Positions 47,051-58,277 of a stretch of 64,000 nucleotides of DNA are shown here, piece by piece (position 1 is the first letter of the stretch; each line of letters starts with the position of its first letter). The notes beneath the pieces were generated by a model, which worked only from the letters and a program-made list of their open reading frames with translations, had not been told where the DNA came from and made no database searches. The stretch lies in NCBI GenBank assembly GCA_026075535.2, contig AP026545.1, positions 3,410,001 through 3,474,000 on the forward strand, given 5' to 3'. This DNA comes from Tricholoma matsutake (taxonomy: Eukaryota > Basidiomycota > Agaricomycetes > Agaricales > Tricholomataceae). Both the position numbers and the translations under genes were made by a program.

Positions 47051-47419
47051 ATGTCGCAAGCTCGCATTCTGGGTCATTTAGTCACCGCAACTTTTGATGA
47101 TTCGTTTCCCAACTCTAGAATCTCTCGACAATTGGCGGCGAGGCTCAAGGTTTCTCACAGTCGCATCACATTGCCTATCAATGCAAATATGGGCTCTGGA
47201 CCTCTTACCTCGCTTGTTGACTTGGAAGTTGACGATGGACTATGTTCTGATGTTGTACTTGGAAGAAACTGGTTTGCAGATTATCGAGAATATATGATTT
47301 CGGAGAACTTGCTGACATCTACGCGATCCGCATGTGAAGTGCGGAAGAGAGATACAGGTGGGCTGAATCACATCTTGTTTCTTGTCCGCCGTTTCACATT
47401 TTTCAGATGCCATCGTTGA
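47051..47419 (+). pseudogene. Retropepsin-like N-terminal frame of the Helitron region
   Basis: The frame from 47051 reads LGHLVTATFDDSFPNSRISR, LPINANMGSGPLTSLVDLEV and SDVVLGRNWFADY. The pattern (short loop with Asp, S-x-I-S-x-x-L-A, then V-x-L-G-R-N-W) resembles retropepsin-like folds, where an I-L-G-x-x-W/F motif follows, but the D-(T/S)-G triad is replaced by D-D-S. A GT-AG intron-like gap (about 47357-47405) leads to the acidic DAIVENSPSEYLDEDVPMFV. Function unknown; possibly a degenerated protease module. Confidence 0.4.
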
Positions 47420-47728
47420 GAACTCGCCATCGGAATATCTCGATGAAGATGTTCCAATGTTCGTCGATCATTCCGCTTCCGTTGTTTCTCAGAGTTCGAT
47501 GTCCAACTCCGAAAAACTCCCAATAATTTATGAAACATTATTAAATCCTAATTCTGTTCTCTACCATGAGCAGGATTTAAGAAACATCCATAATGTTCAA
47601 ATGCCAGGGCAGCATCCAAGTTCCTGTCTGTGGACCATGAGCAAAACAGCAGCAAAACTAGGCCTGATAATTTTTAATAACATACTCTTTTTGAACCCCA
47701 TACAAATCCGGTGCAATTAGGGAATATT

Positions 47729-48240
47729 TTATATACTTATCAGGGTCAACCACATCCTTGGAGCTATGAGGCAACATGTAGATGTATCTGAAATAGCATC
47801 AAGTCTCAAAATTGAACCAAAAAATGCAATTCCCTTTAATGGTTTCAAGGACTTGTAGACATCCCTGAGCGCCTCGTCTTGAAGGCTTTCATTGAGCATG
47901 GTTCCATCTTTGACCATCACTTTATCCTTTTGGAGACCTTCTGATGTTTCTTCAGGGGTCAGAGATCTTTCTTCCTTAGGTGCTGTAGGTCTGTCATCAA
48001 TGCTAGAAATAAATGGTTCCACATTAAATGAGAATAAATTGTATTTAATATGTTTTCCCCTTCTGCGCCCTTTTCCTGGCAGGCTTCCCATGTCAAGACC
48101 TTTGTGTCCACATAAGGTAAGAAAACTTCCAAACAATAATAAAGTAGCTCTGACCTGTGGTTGGACTCATCATCCACCAACTCAGAGTCATCAATGAAGT
48201 CCTGATCGTCAGAATCTTCTTCATATATTGATCTGGCTCA
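47729..48240 (-). pseudogene. Unidentified minus-strand fragment within the Helitron
   Basis: Reads on the minus strand from an acidic start (EEDSDDQDFIDDSELVDDES, about 48220) through LLYYCLEVFLPYVDTKVLTW and then FSFNVEPFISSIDDRPTAPK. It is opposite to the surrounding Helitron frames and A/T-rich, so it is probably a nested fragment of another mobile or captured gene. No family recognised. Confidence 0.35.
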
Positions 48241-48252
48241 GTCGAACTGGAG

Positions 48253-50669
48253 ATGATGCTTCGAAATCATGGGATTCCCATGAATTCTGATCATCGCCAG
48301 TATTCTGTTGTGGGACTTGTTCACCATCTTGTGAATGGTCTCTGTGTTTATCAATCCAATGTTGGTTGTCAATCCATTGTGATGCGCAACACTGTTTCTA
48401 ATCTTGGGTTAACTATTTCACGTCATATTTTGAATGCTCCTCTGAGTATCCTTCGCATTCTTGGCAATGGTCTGGGCTATCGATCGGAATTACATGTTCT
48501 TGAGCATCAATGATTGTTACGTTGGATGCAAGCTCGCCATAATTCCCTTCAGCGAGCTTCTTATCCAAATATACAGAATTCCCTACAAAAGTTTGAGAAC
48601 CTGAGCAAGGCTGAAGCGCTCACTATGGCTGCTGGTCATGGTTTATCTCCTTTGGGTATGTTGAACGACATTCGGAATTCTATCATCCTACACATCACAG
48701 AGGGCGCATGCTCTCAATTTCGAGCCATTTTGCCTCTGGCGTGCGCTAAATTGCGGGCGCAATGTCCAAATGAGTTCTCTGAAATGCCTGACAACAATTC
48801 AGATACTACCGATCAGATGCATGTTTTCCTGTTGTCACAGTTGAGCAAGAACATACGATGGCGACCTTTGTGTAGGTTGCTTCTGTTGCATAACATAGAA
48901 CATGATAGTAATTCATCGTTTACAGCCGATTGCATATTTGTTGGCAGTAAACAAATGACATGTTAGTTACAAAAATGGTGGACTTAGCCGAAATTTCACA
49001 AGTGCCCGCTCTTGTACCTCAACTACTTGTTTCCACAGTCACTTTCAGACTTTGTGTTTGCTGGAGAATCTGTACATAAATGGCATTGCTACAATTATTA
49101 CTGATTAAAATTTTTTTTGTAATCCCTTCATTCTCAAAAAGCAGGTATAAATTAGTTTGTGCTGTAGTTTGCAGCCCATTAATTCAAATTATACTTTAGA
49201 ACATTTTTTTATACACAAGAACTGTAGCTAAGCTACTTATCTACAGATTCTCCAGCAAAGGTAAAGTCTGAAAGTGACTGTGGAAGTAATTAGTTGAGGT
49301 ATGAGAGTGGGCACTTGTGAAATTTTGGCTAAGTCCGCCATTTTTGTAACTAACATGTCATTTGTTTACTGCCAACAAATATGCAATTAGCTGTAATGTT
49401 TTGTGCCGGACTCTCAGGAAATATATTGATCAGCTTCGGAAAGGTAAATCTTCTCCGGTGCAGCGGCAGGCACACGTATTCTCACCGCCAAACCCCAAAC
49501 TAGCTGAAACTCAATGGAATTGGCCACAGGTGATCTCTGATAGTTTGAAAAAAAAAATACTCCAACGGTTCCGTCTAGAAACTGGTAGCGAAGCTCTTCG
49601 AGAACTTACATGTGCATGCTGTGCTGAATCTCGGTCTGAATTGGACTGCGAATGGAAGTCAGCAAAATCGCTAAACTTGGATTGTCTTCGATGTTCCACC
49701 GTTGATGATACAGATCAGTTGAATACACTGCGTCCACCTCTATCTCCCTATACCACAGGAATATTGCGAAATGTAGTTCTTGAGCCATCAAGTGTTCGGG
49801 AGCTAGGAGATGATCAATACGAACTTAATCTTTGTTTCTCTTGTTTGAAATCGATTGAAAAAGAGAAGATTCCCATGCTTGCTTTGGCAAATCGAACATT
49901 TGTTGGACCACTGCCACCTGAATTGAATGATTTGACACCAATCGAAGAATCTATGATTGCACTATGCCGGTCAAAGTGTTGGATAGTGCAATTAAGTGAG
50001 CAAGATCATTCTGATCTCACTTCGCCTCATGTTCAACGAGGGTTTCATGGCAATATTATTATCTATCCTCAAGAGCCTCAGCAAGTCGCAACCGTCTTGC
50101 CACCTTCCATAGAAGAAATCACATCTCCAATTTGTGTCATTTTTGTTGGTTCTAAGCTGCCGTCTCGCGAATGGCTTCGTGATAAAGCAAAACCATTGGC
50201 AGTACATGGTGATAAGGTTCGCCAAGTGCTGGTATGGTTAAAAACCCATAATCTGCTGTATCATGGTATTGAAATTAATTACAATGTCTTGAACACTTTG
50301 CTGACCAATGACCTGTTGCCATTTCATATTGAACATGTGCTGCCTAGTGAGGACGGAGATCCGCTGACATCACAATATGACATCAGCTCTTCTAGTACAT
50401 CTGACGTTCATCCACAACCTGTTCCTGCAGATGCTGAAATTGCATTTCAAAAATTAGTTATCAGTGATGTTGAAGGTCATGCATCTTTGAATGAATTAAA
50501 AGCAGCAGCATTAAGGCATGTGCAAAAGAAAAAAGGAAGTTATCTCAAGCTTCCTCATGGTATGAGTCCTGAAAATGAATTTATGAATCCCCAATTATTC
50601 CCTAAAATATATCCAACCTTATTTCCATTTGGAATTGGAGGATTTGAGGACCCTGCTCATAAAGAATGA
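48253..50669 (+). pseudogene. Helitron N-terminal region with DUF6570-like domain, split by a foldback insert
   Basis: Part 1 (48253-48920): LVHHLVNGLCVYQSN, a TGA at 48511, then NLSKAEALTMAAGHGLSPLG. After the 471-bp insert the frame resumes at 49396 with NVLCRTLRKYIDQLRKGKSS and continues to 50669: LTCACCAESRSEL (paired Cys), LNLCFSCLKSIEKEKIPMLA, LANRTFVGPLPPELNDLTPI, EESMIALCRSKCWIVQL, HGNIIIYPQEPQQVATVLPP, RQVLVWLKTHNLLYHGIEIN and the junction FPKIYPTLFPFGIGGFED. This is the order of the DUF6570 plus Helitron_like_N architecture known from basidiomycete Helitrons. The TGA at 50667 precedes ISFKQHVKHLLELTDRRFQE, so Arg is expected there. Confidence 0.82.
48923..49393. mobile_element. Foldback MITE with TA target duplication (Tc1/mariner-like)
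   Basis: 471 bp bounded by TA (48921-48922 and 49394-49395). Terminal inverted repeats of about 150 bp: left begins CAGCCGATTGCATATTTGTT, right (reverse complement) CAGCTAATTGCATATTTGTT; both continue through GGCAGTAAACAAATGACATG, the AAAAATGG(T/C)GGACTTAGCC block and CACAGTCACTTTCAGACTTT to TGCTGGAGAATCTGTA, with roughly 90% identity by eye. The centre (about 49075-49240) is non-coding. It splits the Helitron frame; with the insert and one TA absent, the codons on both sides are in register. Confidence 0.95.
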
Positions 50670-52650
50670 ATATCTTTCAAACAACATGTCAAACACTTGT
50701 TGGAGCTTACAGATCGCAGATTCCAAGAACATCCTTCATTCCTGTTCACAGCATTCAATATTTGCAGAGAAGATCTCTCTTACTTCATTGAAAACCAAGC
50801 GCAGGAACTTTCATTTGATGGCAAACTCATTCAATTTAATTTCACCTGACACCATTCATTGAGTTTCAGAAAGAGTGATCAGAGGAGATTTAACAACAGC
50901 TTATGATGATGAAGAGCGCCAAGTACTGAAGATAATGCAGGAAGTGCACGTGATTAACAAACATGTCCCTGGATCTTCATCTGCTCGGATGGAAATGTGC
51001 AATCAAATTCGGTCAATGATCACACAGTTTGGAATGCCAACATTTTTCATAACCATAAATCCAGCTGATGTCTACAATCCCCTAGTTAAATTTTTAGCAG
51101 GTTCGGATATCGATGTCGATCACTTACTGCCAGAACAAGTGCCTAATTATTGGGATCAAGCCCTTCTTGTTGCTCGAAATCCAGCCATCACAGCAAAGTT
51201 TTTCAATGTATACATGAAAGCTTTTATTAAGACAGTGCTTGGCTATGATCTCCATGACAAAGATTTGGAGGGAGGTGCCCTAGGCACAGTACAAAGTTAT
51301 TATGGTTGTGTTGAAGCTCAAGGGAGAGGCTCTTTACACTGTCACATGTTGATATGGCTGGAGGGAGGACTTCATCCAGATGAAGTTAAACACCGTGTCC
51401 TTGAAGATGATAGTTTCAAATTTTGGCTATTAAACTTTATGGAGGATTCAATCTCTACGTGTGTACCTGATGACCCCGATCCTTTGCTATCCATAGCATC
51501 CTATATCTACCATCCTTGTTCTATCAGAGGAACCAATCGAGGATGCCAAACCCAACCTTCATCAACAGAGTATCAAAAAGATCTTCACTATTTGGCAGAA
51601 CAGTGTCAGCGCCACAGTCATCGAGCAACATGCTATAAATACTGCAAAGATACAGACAAGAAAGAATGTTGATTCAACCTTGATGAAAGCCGCTATCAGC
51701 CGCAAAGTATAGTGGATCCAGAGACAGGTGAAATAAATTTCAAATGCCTGGATGGAATGGTGAATCATTTCAATGCGACAATCCTAAGTGCAATGTGTTG
51801 TAATATGGATCTTAAGTTTATTGGATCAGGGGAATCTGCGAAAGCAATCTTATATTATATTACAGATTATATTTCGAAGGCTCAACTGAAAGCACATGTC
51901 GCATATGTGGCACTAGAGTTGGCAGTTCGGAAATTAGGAGAGTACAATCCTTTGGATGATGAACCTACAGTCCGAGCTAAATGCTTGCTACAAAAATGTG
52001 CACACACGATGATTTCTCATCAAGAACTATTGTCACAACAAGTCATGTCTTACCTACTTCATTTCAAAGACCATTTCACCAGTCATCAATTCAACAGCTT
52101 GTTCCGGACAACATTTGAAGCCAGCGTCGAAGGCAAAGATCCAAGTCCAGAATGTTACAATCAGAAATCAGTGGACGGTGAATTTCAAACAGAGTTGAAG
52201 ATGGCGAACAACCAAGATGAGGATGTAGATAATGTATCCGAAGGACCTTCTGGATTTGTCGCTAGTGAGTTCTCAGATGAACATCTTCCAGCAGAAGATG
52301 ACATTGTGAATCATGACGAAGTCACAATCTCTGTAGATACCGACAATCAATTTGTGGCACGTCCATCACAACTCACAGATTACAAACACCGAGCTCGAGA
52401 ACTGGACAATTTGTGCTTATGGGATTTCTGTGTGCAGACTGAAAAAATCAAAATGGCCCACCGGAGTCCTCAAGAAGATCTGGAAACTTCAAATGTAATT
52501 GATATCAATGTGATCCTAGGTTATTCAACCAAGAACAGACCGAGTTATGGACTTATCGCTCCTCATGACCAATGTAACACTCATGCTTTGAGAATCATTC
52601 ATCCAGATCTGCAGCATATTCCTGTTTTAATAGGCTCTGTTCCAAGATGA
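50670..52650 (+). pseudogene. HUH Rep endonuclease of plus-strand Helitron
   Basis: After the junction ISFKQHVKHLLELTDRRFQE a frameshift occurs near 50760. From 50875 the Helitron_like_N domain is clear: HVPGSSSARMEMCNQIRSMI, FGMPTFFITINPADVYNPLV, GTVQSYYGCVEAQGRGSLHC, and the HUH motif H-C-H in GSLHCHMLIWLEGG. After a TGA at 51670 (C-stop-F, Arg expected) the frame 51712-52650 has ETGEINFKCLDGMVNHFNAT, the tyrosine pair YYITDYISKAQLKAHVAY (Y-x3-Y-x2-K) and LGYSTKNRPSYGLIAPHDQC. The domain nicks and joins ssDNA in rolling-circle transposition. Catalytic residues are kept although the gene is broken. Confidence 0.9.
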
Positions 52651-52683
52651 GACCGAGAAGAAACCTATATGAGATATTGTTGA

Positions 52684-55255
52684 TTGATGCTAATTCTGTT
52701 CAAGCCATGGCAAAGTGCATTCGATTTGCGAATGGCGACAGAATCGTGGATGGCAGCATTTAACAATTTCAAAATGGGCACATTCTGTCCTCCTGAGTTT
52801 CAATCCATTATGAATAACATGCAACTTTTGCATGAGTGCAAAGACCGCTGCGATGATCATTTTCGAGAACAAAGACATCATGTTGCATTGGCACCAGAAA
52901 TTGTTGGAGGGGAACCGACTGTTGTTGAAGATGCTATTGAAGATGTCGACGATATCGAAATCCTGCAGCATTTGCAATCAATCGACAACTGTTACTCACA
53001 AAGAAAGAATAACATGAACGCAAACTCCCTTGACTGCATAGAGCACGCAGAACAAGCTGGACTCTTCAGTGTAAAATTGTCGGACCCTCGTTATACAACT
53101 TTGCCACCAACTTCACAACCCATAGAACAAGTTGAGCATGATCATGAAGACATCGAGAGCATTTGGAAAGCAGAGTATAATCTTCGCCATGAAAGATGGA
53201 AGCAGAAAACTGCAATCTATGAACCTTCTCATATTGAACAGACTGTCGCATCGATGGATGTTGGTAATGGAGATGAATATCAAGCAACTATGAGGTTGCG
53301 GCCTTTGGAATCATTGATGCCATCGATTGATCTGCAGTCAAATAGCTGCTCTCCTGCATTGACCGTGGACGTTGAGCAACTAGCACTAAAGTGGACGTTG
53401 AACCTGGAGCAACAGCAAGCATTTAAAATTATTGCAGAACATAGTTTAAATCAACATGATGATCCACTGAAAATGTTCATCTCAGGTCCAGCTGGCACTG
53501 GAAAGACGATGGTCATCAACACTATAAAAGATTTTTTCCAGCAAAGAGGTCAAGCAAGAAGATTTCAATTAGCTTCTTACATGGGCATTGCAGCGCGGCA
53601 CATCTCTGGGATGACATTGCACTCTTTACTCTGTTTGAATGCAAAGAAGAACACCAACATAAACTCCAAATCTCATCGTGATCTTGTGGCAATGTGGGAG
53701 GGAGTCGACTACTTGTTCATTGACGAGGTCTCGATGATTAGCTGTCAGTTTCTTTGTCGAATTAGTGAAGCCCTCAGTCTGGCCAAAGGCGATACTCAGG
53801 CATTTGGAGGCATAAACATCATCTTCACAGGTGATTTTTCACAGCTTCCACCAGTGTGAGAGGTTCGCCTATATTCACATATTAACACGCATCAGCGAGC
53901 TGCTACTGCACAACGACAGAAGATTGTGTTTGGCAAATTGTTGTGGCTCACGATATCGACAGTGATCATTCTCCATCATCTGCAATGACAAATTGGACCA
54001 CAGAATAAAGAATTTCTTGAATTGTTGATGCATTTGCGAGAGGGTTGATGCACTGCATATGACTATGATTTATTGAGCAGCTGTATCATGAGACCTTGAT
54101 TTCAACAGTGAGCCATGGCGACATGCACCAGTTATTGTGTATGACAATGCCGCAAAGGATGCGATCAATGTGCGAGCAGCTTCTGCATTTGCAAAAGAAA
54201 CTGGACAACAATTACAGTGGTACTATGCCAAAGATAAATGTCAACAAAAACTGGTCACTGATAGAAACTTGAGAGATTACTTGAGTCATTTGCCGTCTGG
54301 ACAAACTCAACAGTGCCTTGGTCAGATTCCTCTTGTATTGGGCATGCCTGTTCTAATTTTGCAAAATTTCAACATGGAAGGTGGAGTCGTGAACAGAAGT
54401 CGAGGTACCATGTCTCATATACGCTACCACATGGACAAACATGGCTACCACCATTTGTTATCTGTCATCGTTCACATCAGCGACAGCAGTGAAGAACCGC
54501 TTGGGAATTTACCTCTGCATGATCTACCGATATTGCCCGATGCTACAGACATCACATTTCAACATCCATACTCAAAAAAGAAATGTCACATCCAACGAAC
54601 CCAGGTCCCAATTTTGCCAGCATTTGCGATGACTGCCCATTGAGCTCAAGGACAGACATTGAACAATGTGATCATTGACTTGCAGTCTTGCAGAGGGACT
54701 GAGGCTCCATATGTGATGGCATCTTGTGCACGTTCTCTTGATGGTCTGCTGATATTAAGACCATTCAACCGAAAAAAGATTTGCTGCAGAGAGTCTGAAG
54801 ATACTCGCCAAGAAGGCTGGCAGTTAAAAATGCTCAATCTGTTGATGCTGTTGAAATTTGGAGCCGAATCAAAAAAGGATGAAGCATCAGAGGCACTGAG
54901 AGAGTTCCATGGAGACCAATCTGAAATCGCACAGATGATTCCAAAAGACATTGGCACAATGCTAAGTTCCGTCGATCCAGAGACTGCACTCCAGACTTGG
55001 CAGCGCATTTTTGAAGAGCACACAGCTGTCGTTGATGCTTCTTGCATGGTACTTGGTCCTAAGCGCACATTGCAAGATGAGATCGAAGGAGAAGATGGTG
55101 TCAAAAGCACCAAAAAAGATGGTGTAACAACAACCATCAATATGGATGGTGCCACCACCAAGTCAACTTCCACATCTTCTATCGGTCGCAAGTGCGTGCT
55201 CCCTGGACAGATGGAATCCATCCCAAATAGCAAGCGACAGCGACGCCACAAATAA
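52684..55255 (+). pseudogene. PIF1-type helicase of plus-strand Helitron
   Basis: From LILFKPWQSAFDLRMATESW (linker) through LKWTLNLEQQQAFKIIAEHS to Walker A MFISGPAGTGKTMVINTI (about 53480), Walker B YLFIDEVSMIS (about 53712) and motif III FTGDFSQLPPV (about 53830). TGA at 53857 (V-stop-E; Arg expected), then several TGA in 53986-54110, resuming at 54137 with LRDYLSHLPSGQTQQCLGQI, GMPVLILQNFNMEGGVVNRS (motif V-like), and after the TGA at 54641 (A-H-stop-A-Q-G-Q-T; Arg expected) SCRGTEAPYVMASCARSLDG, LLILRPFNRKKICCRESEDT and a Lys/Thr-rich tail ending RRQRHK-like. The helicase powers strand displacement. Confidence 0.9.
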
Positions 55256-55385
55256 CGATGACATGTTGCACATATCATAAGTCCACACAGTCTCATCTAA
55301 GCACACCGTCACTCTGAGACATTTTGTTCGTTCTTTGCTCACAACCATCCACCACCATTGCTCAATTCCTGACCACTACTTGAAA

Positions 55386-56934
55386 ATGTCTGCTCCTTCT
55401 CCCTTATTTCAAAATCACCAAAAGGTCTTCTATCGAAACTTCGTCACTGAATTCTCTAAGCCGTCATTCGACATGCTTGCAAATAGTGACTTCCGCAAGG
55501 ATTTCTTCGATCACATGGAGAATGCAGCTCGGAATGACAACCGCATCTTTGTTGGTCATGATGGCAAACTGGTTAGGATGATGTTATTTGGAGAGATTGC
55601 CCATTCTAGCTTGGGCACTCAGCTGGATTGTAAAGGAAATCATTACATGAGTACTGATAACGTGCGTCATTGTTCGTTGCCAACAATACTATTTATAATA
55701 TTCTACTTAGTTCATTGTCAACAAATCCAAACCAAAATATTGCCTTGCTCTTGCAAAACCGACCTGTGCGACAGAAAACATCAGCATTCTATTTGACAAC
55801 ACTTGCAATGAACTACAGACCATTTTTAGTCAGTTAACTAGTGAAGAACAAGCAAATGTAAGTCCCCGATCTTCTGTATATGAAACAAACTCATCATCAA
55901 AATTAACCACCATCGCTTAGGAGTTTGCTCACACAGATTGGACGAGATCGAGTACCTCTGATGGAAGAGGCCCTCATGATCTCATTCTCGTCTATTTTTG
56001 TCCGATATATGGCATATGCTTCTCATTTAGATTATAAATAATCATTGCATCTCATTCCATTGATCGCAATCCAGGTGCCTCTGACTGTTGATGCTCCTTC
56101 GATGTCTATCGGAGTCAAATGCCAGTTAGTCAAAGAAGGAGTTGATGAAAACAAAGTGGATCACTTGGAGCATGTACAGAACGCTCCACAAAGCAGCGCT
56201 GAACATATTGGAGCCAAAACAGACGCCGGCATTCCAACTAGTATGTATCCTTCACTTGATCTATCTGTTATAACTATCTGACTTCATCGCAAAGAGCATG
56301 ATATATATGTCGGTGCCTACTATGACCCACATCTTCTGCCAGATTATGGTGGAAATCTCTTTCGACATCATGAAGCGAAACTGATTCAACATGATGTTTG
56401 AGACACTGATCTGCATCTGATCCCCCCTTGGGAATATTATGATAAGCTGCATGCAGGCACCATGGTGTTGTGCGCCGTAACATTGCATATGTACCAAATG
56501 AATATCACCAACATGAAAGGAAGCCAGCCGAGAATGAGAAAAGTGAGTCAAAATTGTTTCCACCAAAACTTGCTTTGCTTATGATGGGACAGACATTCAA
56601 ACTCAATGCTGAAACCATCCGAGTCATTGCGAAGTCTGATCTTCCTGTGGAAATCCATCAGCAACCAATGTTGCCCACAGATTCCTTGCCACGAGCGACC
56701 CATGCTACCAGTTCACGACAGCAACCATCAGAATCAGACCCTTTGAGGCTGTTCAATGTTGTTGATGAAGGGTTGCACTCGGAGCAACAGCAAACCATGC
56801 ATGCATCATCTGAGAAGACTGAAGACATCACGATGAAAATCGATGACATTGACTGGTCAGAATTGGACAAATCTGCAGATGGGCCACCAAAATCTAAAAA
56901 ACCAAAAGGCAAGAGTCCAACAAAACACACTTAG
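55386..56934 (+). pseudogene. Helitron accessory gene, possibly OB-fold/ssDNA-binding
   Basis: Exon-like blocks on the plus strand: MSAPSPLFQNHQKVFYRNFV (55386), ENAARNDNRIFVGHDGKLVR, an intron from about 55658, KYCLALAKPTCATENISILF-like text (about 55735), VPLTVDAPSMSIGVKCQLVK (56075), HDIYVGAYYDPHLLPDYGGN (about 56300), DLHLIPPWEYYDKLHAGTMV (about 56410), QTFKLNAETIRVIAKSDLPV (56591) and an acidic/Lys-rich C-terminus. The repeated beta-strand text and the Y-Q-L/K-L-N-A-x-x-I-R-V-I block remind me of agaricomycete Helitron partner proteins with RPA-like folds. That is inference from memory. A TGA at about 56402 follows a DV pair. Confidence 0.5.
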
Positions 56935-57323
56935 CATGCTCCCCCTATTTGTTATGTAACACAGAAAACCCCATTGTGTATTATTATATATGAAGCTTGT
57001 CATTACGATGTATGAATTTGTACTTTATCGATTGACACAACAAACATCAAATAATCCTAAAAGCATTGTCATCAGCCAATATTGCGGAAGGAAAAAAATT
57101 CTGAACGCTCACACGAGTACATTGTGCACCTCATGATGATTCTTGAGAGCTGAGCACTACGCAGCAATGGACAACATCTCCTGGCATAAGGGGCGCTGAG
57201 AAATATTGAGCATCCACATAACACTAAAAAATGTGAGTGTCGCCAACCTTCTTTGCCTATGGACTGCAAATATTTGTCAACAACATCTGCCAACTACAGA
57301 CCATGGTAAGCAAACACCGCTAA
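56935..57323. other. Non-coding, inside the Helitron region
   Basis: 3' flank of the accessory gene; contains aataatcctaaa-type A/T stretches. No gene identified. Confidence 0.5.
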
Positions 57324-57794
57324 TCAATTAACTGTGTTCACTGATGAGCACATTATGAGATGCATATAACAGCATCCGATCGTCCACAACCCGGCGCCTG
57401 ATGCGAGGACTCTACCAACAAATACCGCGTCAAAAAAAGAAAATGTGCACAAATACAAACTTACCGCAGAACGTCCTGCATCCACAGCATCATCCTCCAA
57501 TTTGACTCTCTCCAGCGCTGATATTTGCTGTCGCCAGATTAAAGACATCATCCTACTGCACCCTTCAGGGGGGCTGAGCATCAACATGGCGAAGTCACTA
57601 TGCAACCGCATTGCCTGCACCTCAGCAATGATGCTGAACTGTTGAGGAGACGACAGATCCTCATCTACAAAGAACAAAGTTCCGTCGGCAAGGATCGGAC
57701 CTCGTCGAAAATGATATCCATAGACAGCAGTGTAAAGTGGACACCATAGTAACTTGAGGACTCCAATAATTGAACGATAAGTGTTGCTTGTCAT
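57324..57794 (-). pseudogene. Unrecognised minus-strand frame near the Helitron 3' side
   Basis: From ATG 57794: SIIGVLKLLWCPLYTAVYGY, HFRRGPILADGTLFFVDEDL, SSPQQFSIIAEVQAMRLHSD then MLMLSPPEG and IWRQQISALERVKLEDDAVD. A GTAAGT donor follows at about 57463, so the last 45 codons are probably intron. The strand pattern (DG-x-L-FF...F-x-I-I-A-x-V) looks like a small beta-rich domain, a possible second accessory protein. No family named. Confidence 0.4.
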
Positions 57795-58238
57795 TCTGGC
57801 AGATTAGACCTAAATCATAATATGCACAAAGGATGGATGCAGTGAGACATTAAAGTCATCATCTTTCTCACAGTGCTATACCTAAAAATGCCAGATCATG
57901 TACCTTTGTGAACATTGTGACAATGAAAAGAACAAAAAAGACCAACACAGACTACAACATGGCGAAGACGAAACTTGCGAATAAGTTGACCATGAGAACC
58001 TAGAAATATTGCAGCAGTTACACAACTGAAAGTCACTGCAGCTTACAATAAATCGTTCTCCAAAAGACAGGCACTCCAAAAAACAGAAACAACGAGAGCC
58101 ACCATCCGGCCATGGCCTGGCCCAGCCAAGGCGTGGTTTGTGGATACAATGAAGTGTGTGAGGGCACTTGAAAAAAACAAAAAACAATAGAACCCCACAT
58201 TGAACCACCCAACACGTGATCTCATTTGCTACTGTTTA
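57795..58238. other. Non-coding, near the Helitron 3' side
   Basis: No gene supported. GC-rich stretch ccatccggccatggcctggc near 58100 in otherwise A/T-rich DNA. Confidence 0.45.
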
Positions 58239-58277
58239 CACTACAAAAGTAGTGGGCTTTGCCGCCGGCTCGCCGGC
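58239..58277. repeat. Double hairpin, candidate Helitron 3' terminal structure
   Basis: cactac-aaaa-gtagtg (58239-58254) is followed by ggctttgcc and the GC palindrome gccggc-tc-gccggc (58264-58277), then acgctacgtgg. A GC hairpin close to the 3' end is a Helitron hallmark. The expected CTRR terminus is not exact here (CTAC). Confidence 0.4.

Larger units (their letters stand above)
46514..58277 (+). mobile_element. Large plus-strand Helitron (limits approximate)
   Basis: Coding core 47.0-56.9 kb: N-terminal modules, DUF6570-like domain, HUH Rep with paired Tyr, PIF1 helicase, then accessory frames. The limits given are two related hairpins (46514-46533, 58239-58277) and are tentative: the right one is followed by a GC palindrome gccggc-tc-gccggc at 58264-58277, as expected of a Helitron 3' hairpin, but a clean TC start and CTRR end were not proven. 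Interrupted by a 471-bp foldback element (48923-49393), an unrelated minus-strand fragment (about 47.73-48.24 kb), at least one frameshift (about 50760) and ten or more TGA stops at expected Arg. Rep and helicase catalytic motifs are still present. Confidence 0.8.
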
